Shown here in pieces: positions 35,970 to 44,800 of a stretch of DNA of 53,356 bases (positions within the stretch are counted from its first letter, which is position 1; the number at the start of each line of letters is the position of its first letter). Source of the stretch: Bacteroidales bacterium (GTDB lineage Bacteria; Bacteroidota; Bacteroidia; Bacteroidales; ML635J-15); NCBI GenBank assembly GCA_017994175.1, contig JAGOLH010000013.1, positions 1 through 53,356 on the forward strand. Reading direction: 5' to 3'. The translations under genes were made by a program, and so were the position numbers. Under the pieces are notes generated by a model, which saw only the letters and a list, made by a program, of their open reading frames with translations, was not told the origin of the DNA and ran no database searches.

Positions 35970-37181
35970 CTATTCTTTAGAATTATAATCCGGCACAACA
36001 AATTCCATATATTTACCGGCATTCGCCTTAAATGAATATTCTTTTTCGATAGTATTGCGAGCCTGCCGGCCCATTCCCGAAAGCCTTGTTTTCTCCTTAA
36101 TGGCTTTATCGAGAACCGGGTACCAGTCGGCATCAGGCTGAACCAGAAAACCATTAACTCCATCCTCCACAATTAAGGTGTTGATGCCTATATTGGTTGC
36201 GATTGCAGGAATGCCAAGGCCCATATATTGAATCAACTTAAATCCGCACTTTCCGATAGACTCAATGTTATTTTGCAGAGGCATCAAGCCGATGTCAATA
36301 CTTTTCAGGAAGTCGGTTTCATTTTTCAAAGACCATTGCAAAAACTGAATTTCGAAACTTGCTTCCCATTCGGGTTGTTTGCCGGCAATAACAACAAGTT
36401 TGATTTTATGCTTTTCTGCAATGCGATTCAAGCTGGGAATAAGCGATTCGAGCAAGTACAAATTATAGATACCACCAATCCAACCCAACACGATAGTATC
36501 GTTTTCTGCAATATATGTTTTTGCTTCAATACTGTCGTAATCGACGCAGGTAGGAATATAGCAGATAGCATTCCGTTTCAGTTGGGGGTTGGCAGAGGTG
36601 ATTAAATCAGCAAGAAATGGAGACCCCACAATAAAATACCGGTACAGACGAAGGCTGGCATTGAACTTATCGCGATGCTCCAGCATGATTTTGCCAAAAA
36701 AACTCAAATTATTTTTGGGTTGATTTTTTGCATATGCCAGGTCGTCGTCAAAATCGAGGATGGCGTTCGGGTGTAACACCAATAGGAACCTCTCCATAAA
36801 CAAATATCCATAATCGTTGGCAGCCATAATTTCGCGCCTGACAATTACTCTTTTATAGCGCACAGAGCTTGCTATATGCCAAAACTTTTTAAAATAAGAA
36901 ATCCATAAATAGTAGAAGTGCCCTGTATTATCAAACCGTTTTTTTTCTGAAATAACTGTTTTAATTTTCACTTTAAACGAGTTCTGACAAAGTACTTGCG
37001 CCCATTTGGCAGCGCGATACTGATAACCGGCATTTTCTTCCGGAAAATTTTCGAGATACAAAAACCCACTTTTTCTAACAATTAACTTTAAAAGCAGCAG
37101 AAAGGGGATGCTGATAATAACTGAAATCAACATCAAATAGTTGGTAAACAATAATATGATATTACTCACTGCCTTTTTCAT
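35970..37181 (-). CDS. Glycosyltransferase family 4-like protein with N-terminal membrane segment
   Basis: 403 residues from MKKAVSNIILLF (37181). An ATG at 37232 would extend the overlap with the upstream GT2 gene to 71 bp; 37181 gives 20 bp. Residues 5-35 are a hydrophobic anchor. Then ILDFDDDLAY, IPTCVDYDSIE, VLGWIGGIYNLYLLE (second Rossmann domain) and KCGFKLIQYMGLGIPAIAT follow, as in GT4-like enzymes of surface polysaccharide clusters. Sugar and linkage are unknown. Confidence 0.82.
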   Translation of the reverse strand: MKKAVSNIILLFTNYLMLISVIISIPFLLLLKLIVRKSGFLYLENFPEENAGYQYRAAKWAQVLCQNSFKVKIKTVISEKKRFDNTGHFYYLWISYFKKFWHIASSVRYKRVIVRREIMAANDYGYLFMERFLLVLHPNAILDFDDDLAYAKNQPKNNLSFFGKIMLEHRDKFNASLRLYRYFIVGSPFLADLITSANPQLKRNAICYIPTCVDYDSIEAKTYIAENDTIVLGWIGGIYNLYLLESLIPSLNRIAEKHKIKLVVIAGKQPEWEASFEIQFLQWSLKNETDFLKSIDIGLMPLQNNIESIGKCGFKLIQYMGLGIPAIATNIGINTLIVEDGVNGFLVQPDADWYPVLDKAIKEKTRLSGMGRQARNTIEKEYSFKANAGKYMEFVVPDYNSKE

Positions 37182-38178
37182 GTAAATAAATATTACGCTC
37201 GAAGCGTTTAAAAAAATACAAATTTTGAACACATGATATTAAAACACGGGCGTTGACAAGCCCGAAACTCATCATGTGGTGTATAAGTTTTCGTGCAAAT
37301 TGTTTCGATTCTTTTATTCTTCCTTTTTTCGCCGATAGAATCCTGAGTTGATTTAGCGATTCTGAGGTACCCTTACTGAAGCTTATGCGGCAAATACGAA
37401 TGTCGGAAAAATCTTCGAGAAGCATTTGGTTGGTGTGTAAATATTTTGTGTACAGGTTAATTTGTTTATCAATATCGCTTTTTCGGGTAGTCCAAACACC
37501 CCCGCTGTGAATACGATAGACTGCCATAATGTCGGGCATATAGCAAATATCGCCCGCTCTGGCGTTAAACAAGTGTAAAATGAAATCGCCCAACGGAGCC
37601 TGCAGATATTTTTCGGGTAAAATCGAGAAAGGTGTTCTGCGAAATACTACACTTGGCGTTGAAATAAAGTTGCCTTTTGCCAAATCGTAGAGGCTGAATC
37701 TCTGCATTTCTTTCCATTCCCACAAAACAGCTCTATTGCCGTCTTCCTCTTCGGTAAATACATTATGGCAACAAATAGAAACATCCGGATTTTGCTCAAG
37801 AAAATTAACCTGCTTTTGCAATTTGCCATTATCAATCCAATAATCATCGCCTTCGCATATGGCCACATATTTACCTCGACAAGCCGCAATTATTGTAAAA
37901 AAATTCTGCATCATGCCCAAATTTTTATCATGCAGCATTAGTTTGAACTTATCGGGATATTCTAGGGCAATTTCGCATATAATACTCCTTGTTTTATCGG
38001 TGCTGCAGTCCTCTCCTATTACAATTTCAAATTCAAAATCGGTTGTCTGCTGCAGAATTGATTTGATTGCCTGGCCAATATATTTTTCGTGATTGTAGGT
38101 AATCATCATAACACTCAGCATCGGTTTATTCGGTTCCGATGCAAAGTCGATTTTCGTTGACAATAGGTTCTCTTCCAT
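37162..38178 (-). CDS. Glycosyltransferase family 2 protein
   Basis: 338 residues with a GT-A domain: MLSVMMITYNHEKYIGQAI, IGEDCSTDKT (nucleotide-binding Asp), NLGMMQNF and the metal-binding EGDDYW. About 100 C-terminal residues are helical. An inverting transferase that uses a nucleotide sugar. Overlaps the next gene by 20 bp; starts 50 bp after the aminotransferase gene. Confidence 0.9.
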   Translation of the reverse strand: MEENLLSTKIDFASEPNKPMLSVMMITYNHEKYIGQAIKSILQQTTDFEFEIVIGEDCSTDKTRSIICEIALEYPDKFKLMLHDKNLGMMQNFFTIIAACRGKYVAICEGDDYWIDNGKLQKQVNFLEQNPDVSICCHNVFTEEEDGNRAVLWEWKEMQRFSLYDLAKGNFISTPSVVFRRTPFSILPEKYLQAPLGDFILHLFNARAGDICYMPDIMAVYRIHSGGVWTTRKSDIDKQINLYTKYLHTNQMLLEDFSDIRICRISFSKGTSESLNQLRILSAKKGRIKESKQFARKLIHHMMSFGLVNARVLISCVQNLYFFKRFERNIYLHEKGSE

Positions 38179-38227
38179 ATCTTTCAGGAAGCTAGAAGCC
38201 GGTTAACAATATTAATGAAACGCCCTG

Positions 38228-39367
38228 TCAATTATTTTTGATGTTAGGGTGGTAACAATTTTGTATTATTTCGCAGATCTCCGAAATTTCTTGCTCGCTC
38301 AATCCGGGGTACAAGGGCAGACATAACACTACATCCGCAATACGATTTGCAACCGGAAGATTTTCTGGAGATGCCGAAACAACTGAGCGATAGCTGGGCA
38401 GGTTGCTGATAAGAGGATAAAAGTATCTTCTGGCATATATATCATTGTCTTTCAGCGAATTATAAACACCATCCCTTGTGTTGCCAAACTGTTGTGAATT
38501 AATAAAAACCGGGAAATAGGAATAATTATAGTCGAGATTTTTATCAATTATCGGAATTCTAATTCCGGGAGTTTTGTTCAATTTTTTCAAATACATCGAC
38601 GATATCTGCTTACGCTGTTCAACATAGTTGTTGAAGTATTTCAGCTGTAACAACCCCATCGAAGCCTGTACTTCGTTCATTTTACCGTTAATGCCCACAC
38701 CCACAATGGTAAGCTCATCGGCAAATCCAAAGTTTTTCAGAAAGTCGATTTTTGCTTTCTGTTCTGCTGAATGAGAAACTATGGCCCCGCCCTCAAACGT
38801 ATGAAAGGCTTTGGTAGCATGAAAGCTTAAAACAGTAAGGTCTCCAAAATTCAAAATACTTCGCCCCTGAAGCTTTACATTGAAAGCATGCGCAGCATCG
38901 TAAATAATCTTCAGTCGATACTTGTCGGCAATCTTTTGCAGGGCATCTATATCGCATGGAATACCATACACATGAACAGGAAGAATTGCAGAGGTATGTT
39001 GAGTAATTTGCTTTTCGACTGAACGTGGGTCAAGATTGCATGTGTTGTCGTCGATATCAGCAAAAACAGGGGTAAGTCCGTTCCATTTTATGGCATGCGA
39101 AGTTGCCACAAAACTGTAGGGTGTTGTAATGATTTCTCCTTTGAGGTCGAGGGCTTGCAAGGCTGTTATCAAAGCTATCGTACCATTGGAGAACAAGGAT
39201 ATATGATCGACCTGTAAAAAATCGCGCAATTTGTTTTCGAGTTCAATATGGAATGGGCCATTGTTGGTAAGCCAACCTGTTTCCCACATTTGCTTCAGAT
39301 ATATTTCGAACTCTTCAAGCGGTGGCAATGCCGGTCGGGTAACGTATATCTTTTTTTTATCTGTCAT
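38228..39367 (-). CDS. DegT/DnrJ/EryC1-family sugar aminotransferase
   Basis: 379 residues. PLP-dependent: Asp157 in YDAAHAF and the Schiff-base Lys186 in SFHATKAFHTFEGG, plus the N-terminal NNGPFHIELE loop. The family transfers an amino group from glutamate to a keto sugar nucleotide. No dehydratase, reductase or acetyltransferase of the usual pathway is next to it apart from the divergent hexapeptide acyltransferase, so the keto-sugar must come from genes elsewhere. Start overlaps the flippase gene by 11 bp. Confidence 0.92.
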   Translation of the reverse strand: MTDKKKIYVTRPALPPLEEFEIYLKQMWETGWLTNNGPFHIELENKLRDFLQVDHISLFSNGTIALITALQALDLKGEIITTPYSFVATSHAIKWNGLTPVFADIDDNTCNLDPRSVEKQITQHTSAILPVHVYGIPCDIDALQKIADKYRLKIIYDAAHAFNVKLQGRSILNFGDLTVLSFHATKAFHTFEGGAIVSHSAEQKAKIDFLKNFGFADELTIVGVGINGKMNEVQASMGLLQLKYFNNYVEQRKQISSMYLKKLNKTPGIRIPIIDKNLDYNYSYFPVFINSQQFGNTRDGVYNSLKDNDIYARRYFYPLISNLPSYRSVVSASPENLPVANRIADVVLCLPLYPGLSEQEISEICEIIQNCYHPNIKNN

Positions 39368-40829
39368 AAAACCGTTGTATTATTCTACTCCCAATATTTT
39401 TCCATTTCAGTTGCTCGAGAACATACCTCATTCCCTGCGATCTGAATAAAAGCATCGCTGCCAAAAACAACAAGCAAAACGCACTACCGCAAAGTAATAA
39501 ATGCAATACGTAATTTGTTTCGAAAAACATAAATGCAAATTTGCATGTAACCGTAATGGCAAAAGTACTTAAAATATAAATTGCGCTTCGTGAAATAAAC
39601 CATTTCGACGGAACTTTCATGTCGTCGGCAGCATACCAGATATTCAACAAAACCGAAAGTAAGTTGACAATAATAAAACCAATCAGGAATTCTTCGATAC
39701 CAAAATAGAAACCAATAATAAAGTTCAAGCTCAGGAGTACTTTTTTATAAATTTCGAGGCGCAGAAATGCTTTTGAATTACCCATTGCTACAATCACATT
39801 CACCAGAACAGCACTAACCGGATAAGCATAAGCACTAAGCATGGTCAGTTCAAAAAGCGGAACGGCAGGCATCCATTTGTCGGAAAATAAAATAATAATA
39901 CAGTCGCCTCCAATTACATAAAAAAAGCCCGTGAGAAAAAACGAGATCAGGCAAATAAAGTGAAACGATTTGCTTACAATCTGCCTGACCCTTTCCAAAT
40001 CGTTCTGTACAGAACTCAGCGCTGGAAGGAATACAGCCATAAGGCTTCCGGATGCGTTATTAACAATAATATTTGAAGTTGATTTTGCCCGGTAATATTG
40101 CCCTAAAACGGCGGCAGGAAAAAGCTTGCCGATAATCAGTGCATCAAGGTTTGTGTACAAGGCATTCAACACTCCGGAAAGAAACATTCTGAAACCAAAT
40201 CCCCATAGTTCTTTAAGTGCTTTCCACGAGAAATAGAGTTTTGGCCTCCATTTTTCAAGCAGATACAGCAAAAGATTCGATAATACAGCAAATAATAAAC
40301 TCTGGGCAACAAGGCTCCAAACGCCAAAACCTGCAAAAGCCATTGCAACACCAAGAACTCCGCTGAAAAAGGCAGCACCCAATTGCGCCTTCACAGGAAC
40401 ATCAAATTTCATTTCTTTGTGAAGCTTTGCTGAAATTACCCTGCCAAAAGCATTTATCAGGAACAGCAGCGACATTAGCCGGGTAATATCCTTAATTTCA
40501 GTGTTTTCGTAAAATACAGCCAAAGGCCCTGCAGTAAAAAATAACAGAAGGGTGAATAAAATGCCGGTCGCAAGGTTAAACCAAAAAACACTACCATAGT
40601 GTTCTTCTCTGATATTGGCATTTTGCACCAGCGACACACTCAATCCCAGGTCGAGAAAAATATTGGAAAAAGCAATAATTACGTTAACAATAGCCAGTAA
40701 GCCAAAATCGGCGGGGCTAAGTAAACGTGCCAAAAAAATGGAAACAATAAAAGCAACCAGCTGCCCTGCAATTTTTCCGCTGAAATCCCAGTAGAAGGCT
40801 TTAAAACTTTTCTTTTGAAGGCTTTCCAA
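39357..40829 (-). CDS. Wzx-like polysaccharide flippase (MOP superfamily)
   Basis: 490 residues with about 12-14 hydrophobic helices. N-terminus SFKAFYWDFSGKIAGQLVAF, then ARLLSPADFGLLAIVNVI and QNANIREEHYGSVFWFN are typical of the polysaccharide synthase/Wzx type. It should flip lipid-linked oligosaccharide to the periplasm. First gene of the leftward cluster; no Wzy polymerase is seen nearby. Confidence 0.92.
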   Translation of the reverse strand: MESLQKKSFKAFYWDFSGKIAGQLVAFIVSIFLARLLSPADFGLLAIVNVIIAFSNIFLDLGLSVSLVQNANIREEHYGSVFWFNLATGILFTLLLFFTAGPLAVFYENTEIKDITRLMSLLFLINAFGRVISAKLHKEMKFDVPVKAQLGAAFFSGVLGVAMAFAGFGVWSLVAQSLLFAVLSNLLLYLLEKWRPKLYFSWKALKELWGFGFRMFLSGVLNALYTNLDALIIGKLFPAAVLGQYYRAKSTSNIIVNNASGSLMAVFLPALSSVQNDLERVRQIVSKSFHFICLISFFLTGFFYVIGGDCIIILFSDKWMPAVPLFELTMLSAYAYPVSAVLVNVIVAMGNSKAFLRLEIYKKVLLSLNFIIGFYFGIEEFLIGFIIVNLLSVLLNIWYAADDMKVPSKWFISRSAIYILSTFAITVTCKFAFMFFETNYVLHLLLCGSAFCLLFLAAMLLFRSQGMRYVLEQLKWKNIGSRIIQRFYDR

Positions 40830-40903
40830 TGCTGTATATTTAAATGCCTAAATTATAAAAAATAGTCATTCATACCCGATTACTTTTCAAAATTCGCTGT
40901 GTT

Positions 40904-40959
40904 GAGAAAGTATTGAAAATTGTTCCGCTGTAAAGATGGAATAATAGGCATATTTTCTC
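40904..40959 (-). promoter_or_regulatory. Stem-loop in the leader of the polysaccharide operon
   Basis: Outer arms GAGAAA/TTTCTC (40904-40909 with 40954-40959), inner stem ATTGTTCC/GGAATAAT (40919-40926 with 40938-40945, one G-U pair, 11-nt loop). It lies 75-130 bp before the flippase ATG in the 313-bp divergent gap. Possible leader or attenuator fold. Nothing else coding is visible in the gap. Confidence 0.35.
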
Positions 40960-41055
40960 GTCAAAATAATCATTTACTTAAACGGGTAATATAAGGTAAA
41001 TCTATTTGTATCGCATGTTGAAATTTTCAAAACAGAGAAGTATCGCAGAAAATAT

Positions 41056-41063
41056 TATCTTTG
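41056..41063 (+). promoter_or_regulatory. Probable -7 box for the acyltransferase gene (TATCTTTG)
   Basis: Exact TANNTTTG match 80 bp before the ATG at 41143; no clear -33 element. Confidence 0.4.
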
Positions 41064-41142
41064 ATTTTATCAATTTTACATGAAAAATTTTTAGCGATAA
41101 AAACAACAAAACCCTTTTAACAGATAAGTAACACACGAATTT

Positions 41143-41679
41143 ATGACTTCATTCTACAGCGAACACGAATTACAGGAACTTGGGTTGCATTCCGTTGGGA
41201 AAGGCGTTCTAATAAGCAGGAAAAGTAGCTTCTATTCCCCGGAATCCATACGCATAGGTAATAATGTTAGGATTGATGATTTTTGCATTTTATCGGGGGA
41301 TATCACAATCGGTTCCCATATTCACATTTCAGCCTATTGTGCTCTATATGGAGCTTTCGGGATAACGCTACACGATTTTACCGGCATGTCGCCCAGAAGT
41401 ACTATATATAGTGCAATGGATAATTTTTCGGGTGACTTTTTAATTGGGCCTATTCATCCTATTGAAAAAACCGATGTTACCGGTGGACGCGTAATAATGA
41501 AACAATTTTCTCATTTGGGTGCATGCTCAACCATTTTCCCGAATATCGTCATTGAAGAAGGAGCAGTAATCGGAGCATATTCTCTGGTTAACACCAATAT
41601 TCCTGCATGGAAAATATACTGTGGAATTCCCGCAAAATACCTCAAAGACAGAAGCACTAATTTGTTGAATCTGGGTTAA
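41143..41679 (+). CDS. Hexapeptide-repeat acyltransferase (LbH fold)
   Basis: 178 residues with left-handed beta-helix repeats (IRIGNNVRIDDFCIL, ITIGSHIHISAYCAL, IVIEEGAVIGAYSLV) and a terminal IPAKYLKDR typical of maltose/galactoside-type O-acetyltransferases. It likely acetylates a sugar. It faces the flippase gene across a 313-bp gap and probably belongs to the same surface-polysaccharide pathway, perhaps acting with the DegT aminotransferase. The donor could be acetyl-CoA or another acyl-CoA. Confidence 0.85.
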   Translation: MTSFYSEHELQELGLHSVGKGVLISRKSSFYSPESIRIGNNVRIDDFCILSGDITIGSHIHISAYCALYGAFGITLHDFTGMSPRSTIYSAMDNFSGDFLIGPIHPIEKTDVTGGRVIMKQFSHLGACSTIFPNIVIEEGAVIGAYSLVNTNIPAWKIYCGIPAKYLKDRSTNLLNLG

Positions 41680-41821
41680 TTTGTTGTAATCAGACCAATT
41701 TAAAAATGCATATTCAGTTACACTGACAGGTTTTTAAAACTTAGAGAAATTTCTAAAGACAATCCTGTAAAATATTTACACTTCATGCAAATAAATTATA
41801 CATATTTATTTGAAATTAACT

Positions 41822-41829
41822 TACATTTG
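41822..41829 (+). promoter_or_regulatory. Probable -7 box of the large T9SS adhesin gene (TACATTTG)
   Basis: Exact TANNTTTG match 17 bp before the ATG at 41847, implying a very short leader. Confidence 0.45.
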
Positions 41830-41846
41830 TGTAAACGTCTCCAATT

Positions 41847-44800
41847 ATGCTTAGAAAATTTACATTTTTTATATTTCTAATATCAGTGCTGGCAATAAAT
41901 AATCTGTATTCACAGTTTTTGAGCCCAGTAAATCCCATTGCAAATCAGGTGATTCCAAATACAAACATCGATTTTTCATGGAACATGCACCCCGATGCAA
42001 CTGTTTATCATATCACAATTGCGTCAAACAACGACCTTACCGCTATTATATATGAGGATGATGTTGTAATAAATAATAAGAATTATACCATTACAGGGCA
42101 AGACACTTGTTACTGGAATATCGTGGCATTCAACGGATTAGAGCCTGTGATGCTCTCCGACACTTTTATGTTTGTAATCTTTACGCCCCTAACTTTCCCG
42201 GGAATTCAGGTTTGGCTCAATGGTGATGATGTAGAAGCTGATGGGAACAATAAAGTGGCAACATGGACAGATAAATCTGATAATGCAAACAGTTTTGCAC
42301 AAGACGACGATTCAAAAAAACCAATTCTTATTACGAACGGTCTGAACGATCTGCCAGCGCTTCAGTTCGACGGGAACGATTTTTTAAGTGGTGGCGATAT
42401 TCTCGACATTGGGAATGCCAGTTCATGGTCATTGTTCGTGGTAGGCAAGTCGAATGCTTCAGAAGGTACGTTTATTGCAAAATCGCTTGCAGCTGGTGTG
42501 CCCAACCGATGGGCTCTGTTTTACGAAGGCGGTAGTTTAACATTTCTGTTATCGGATCAGAACGGCCAGGCTTTCCCATTTGCTGCAGCCTTATCGCAGT
42601 ATCATTTGACAACCATTCATGCAAACCGCACAGGGCAAAACCTCAAGTATAGAATTGACGGTGTGCTCAAAACCTCCAACAACTCAATTTCGAGCAATAC
42701 ATATAATCTTGACAGCCCCTACAGGTGCCTGTTGGGAGGGTATTCTAACGGTTCTGATAATGGGGAAATATATTACCTTAACGGAAATATCAGCGAACTA
42801 ATCATCTATAGTTCTCTGTCGGAAGATCAATCGCTTTTTGTTGAAAATATGCTGCGTTATAAATACTACCCCACATTATACAAGGAGCCGGTGAGTCTTG
42901 GGTTCGATATTTTAATTGCTGATAATTTCTGCGACACCACCCTTGATGCCGGAATCGGATTTTCGGACTATCTTTGGAGTACAGGAGAAACAACGCAGAC
43001 GATTTCGGTAAATCAGAAAGGGTATTATTCGGTTACTGCAACCGACTCTTATGGTGTTACTTCAAGCGATATTATTTATGTATCGTACCCCGAAATAGGC
43101 TACTCTTTTGCCGATACTACCATTTGTGCTGGTGATGAAATCGTATGGGAAACCGGCCTGGGATCATTCTACCACGAATGGAACACTGGATATAACGGAG
43201 GTAGTGCGTTAACTATCGGGGGCCCATATCCCGAAGGCAACTACAGAGTTACAGTTTATGATTTATTGGGATGCTGGGCAACCAGCGACATAATCAATGT
43301 ACAAGTTGATAATTTCCCAAATCAGATTTCGCTAGGGGCCGACCGTGATGAATGCTATGGAACAAACATTGGGCTGATTTCACCACCTACAGGAATTGTG
43401 AGCTACCTGTGGAACGATGGCACTACCTCATCGGTAATTCCTGCAACGGAATCGGGCAATTATCATGTAACCGTTACCAACAACAGGGGATGCCTGGGAA
43501 TAGATACTGTACAAATAAGCATTTCGGGATATGCTCCCGTTGTTGACTTTGACGCAGACACGGCTTGCCTTGGGGAAGAAACCCATTTTACCAATCTTAG
43601 CACAATTACTCCACCGTTCGAAATATCGGAGTGGAGTTGGGATTTTGGTGACTCCGAAACATCATCGGAAGAAAATCCGGTTCATACGTATGACGCACCG
43701 GGCGGTTACATGGTGCAACTGTACGCATCAACCGATGCCGGGTGTAATAACTTTATCCAGAAAGAAATACTGGTTCTGCCCAATCCTGAAGCAGCTTTTT
43801 CTGTCAATCTGGGTTTACATCATTGCCTGAATTCGGATGTTTCATTTGTCAATGAGGCTAACGACCCGGAAATCACATCATGGCACTGGGATTTTGGAGA
43901 TGGTTCAGAATCAAATGAAGAGAACCCCCAACACGTCTTTACAACATCCGGGACTTTCGAAGTCTGGCAAAAAGTAACCAACAGTAACGGCTGCAGCGAC
44001 AGTACAATGCTAAGTTTAAATGTAGATACAGATTTCCAATTACCCGAGGATTTTCATTGCCTTACCCCTGCTTCAGAAGCATATTTCTACAATTTGAATC
44101 CGTTGGTTATTTTCAGTTGGACACCAAGTTCAAATACATTGTATTATCGTATCGAAATTAGCGATGATGCCGGGTTCGAAAACATTATATGGAGTTCTGA
44201 TATTACCGACAACAGCTATTCACAAGCAATTGCTGATACCGGCACGTATTACTGGAGGGTTTTCGCTTTTAATATGTGCAACGATTTCAATGAAACTGAC
44301 GTTGATAGCTTTTTTGTAAAACGCTTTAGTCCTGCTGATATAAGCTTTTGGATCGACGCTTCTGAAAAAGTAAGTGTTTCCGATAATAAAGTTACCGCAT
44401 GGCAAGATAAATCGCAAAACGATTATATGGGACTTCAGGCAAATGCAATCCTTCAACCTGAATACAATGTAAATGATTCTCTCATAAACAATCAAGCCTC
44501 GGTACAGTTCGAAAACAATTATATTAATTTCGGTAGCATTCTGCCCCTCGATAGCATACGCGATTATTATATGTTTATCAAGTACGATCAGTTCAGCAAC
44601 TATGGATTTGTATTATCGAAGGGTGTAAACGGGGAGGGAGCTTTTGCGGTGAACAACGATGCTGATTTATGCATGATGAGGGTATATTACGATAATGTTA
44701 TCACAACCACGGAGTGGTGCATGCCCGAAGACAGTTTTTTCCTTGTAAATGTAAGGATGACACCGATGGAAAAAATTGAAGTATACCACAATTTGTTCAA

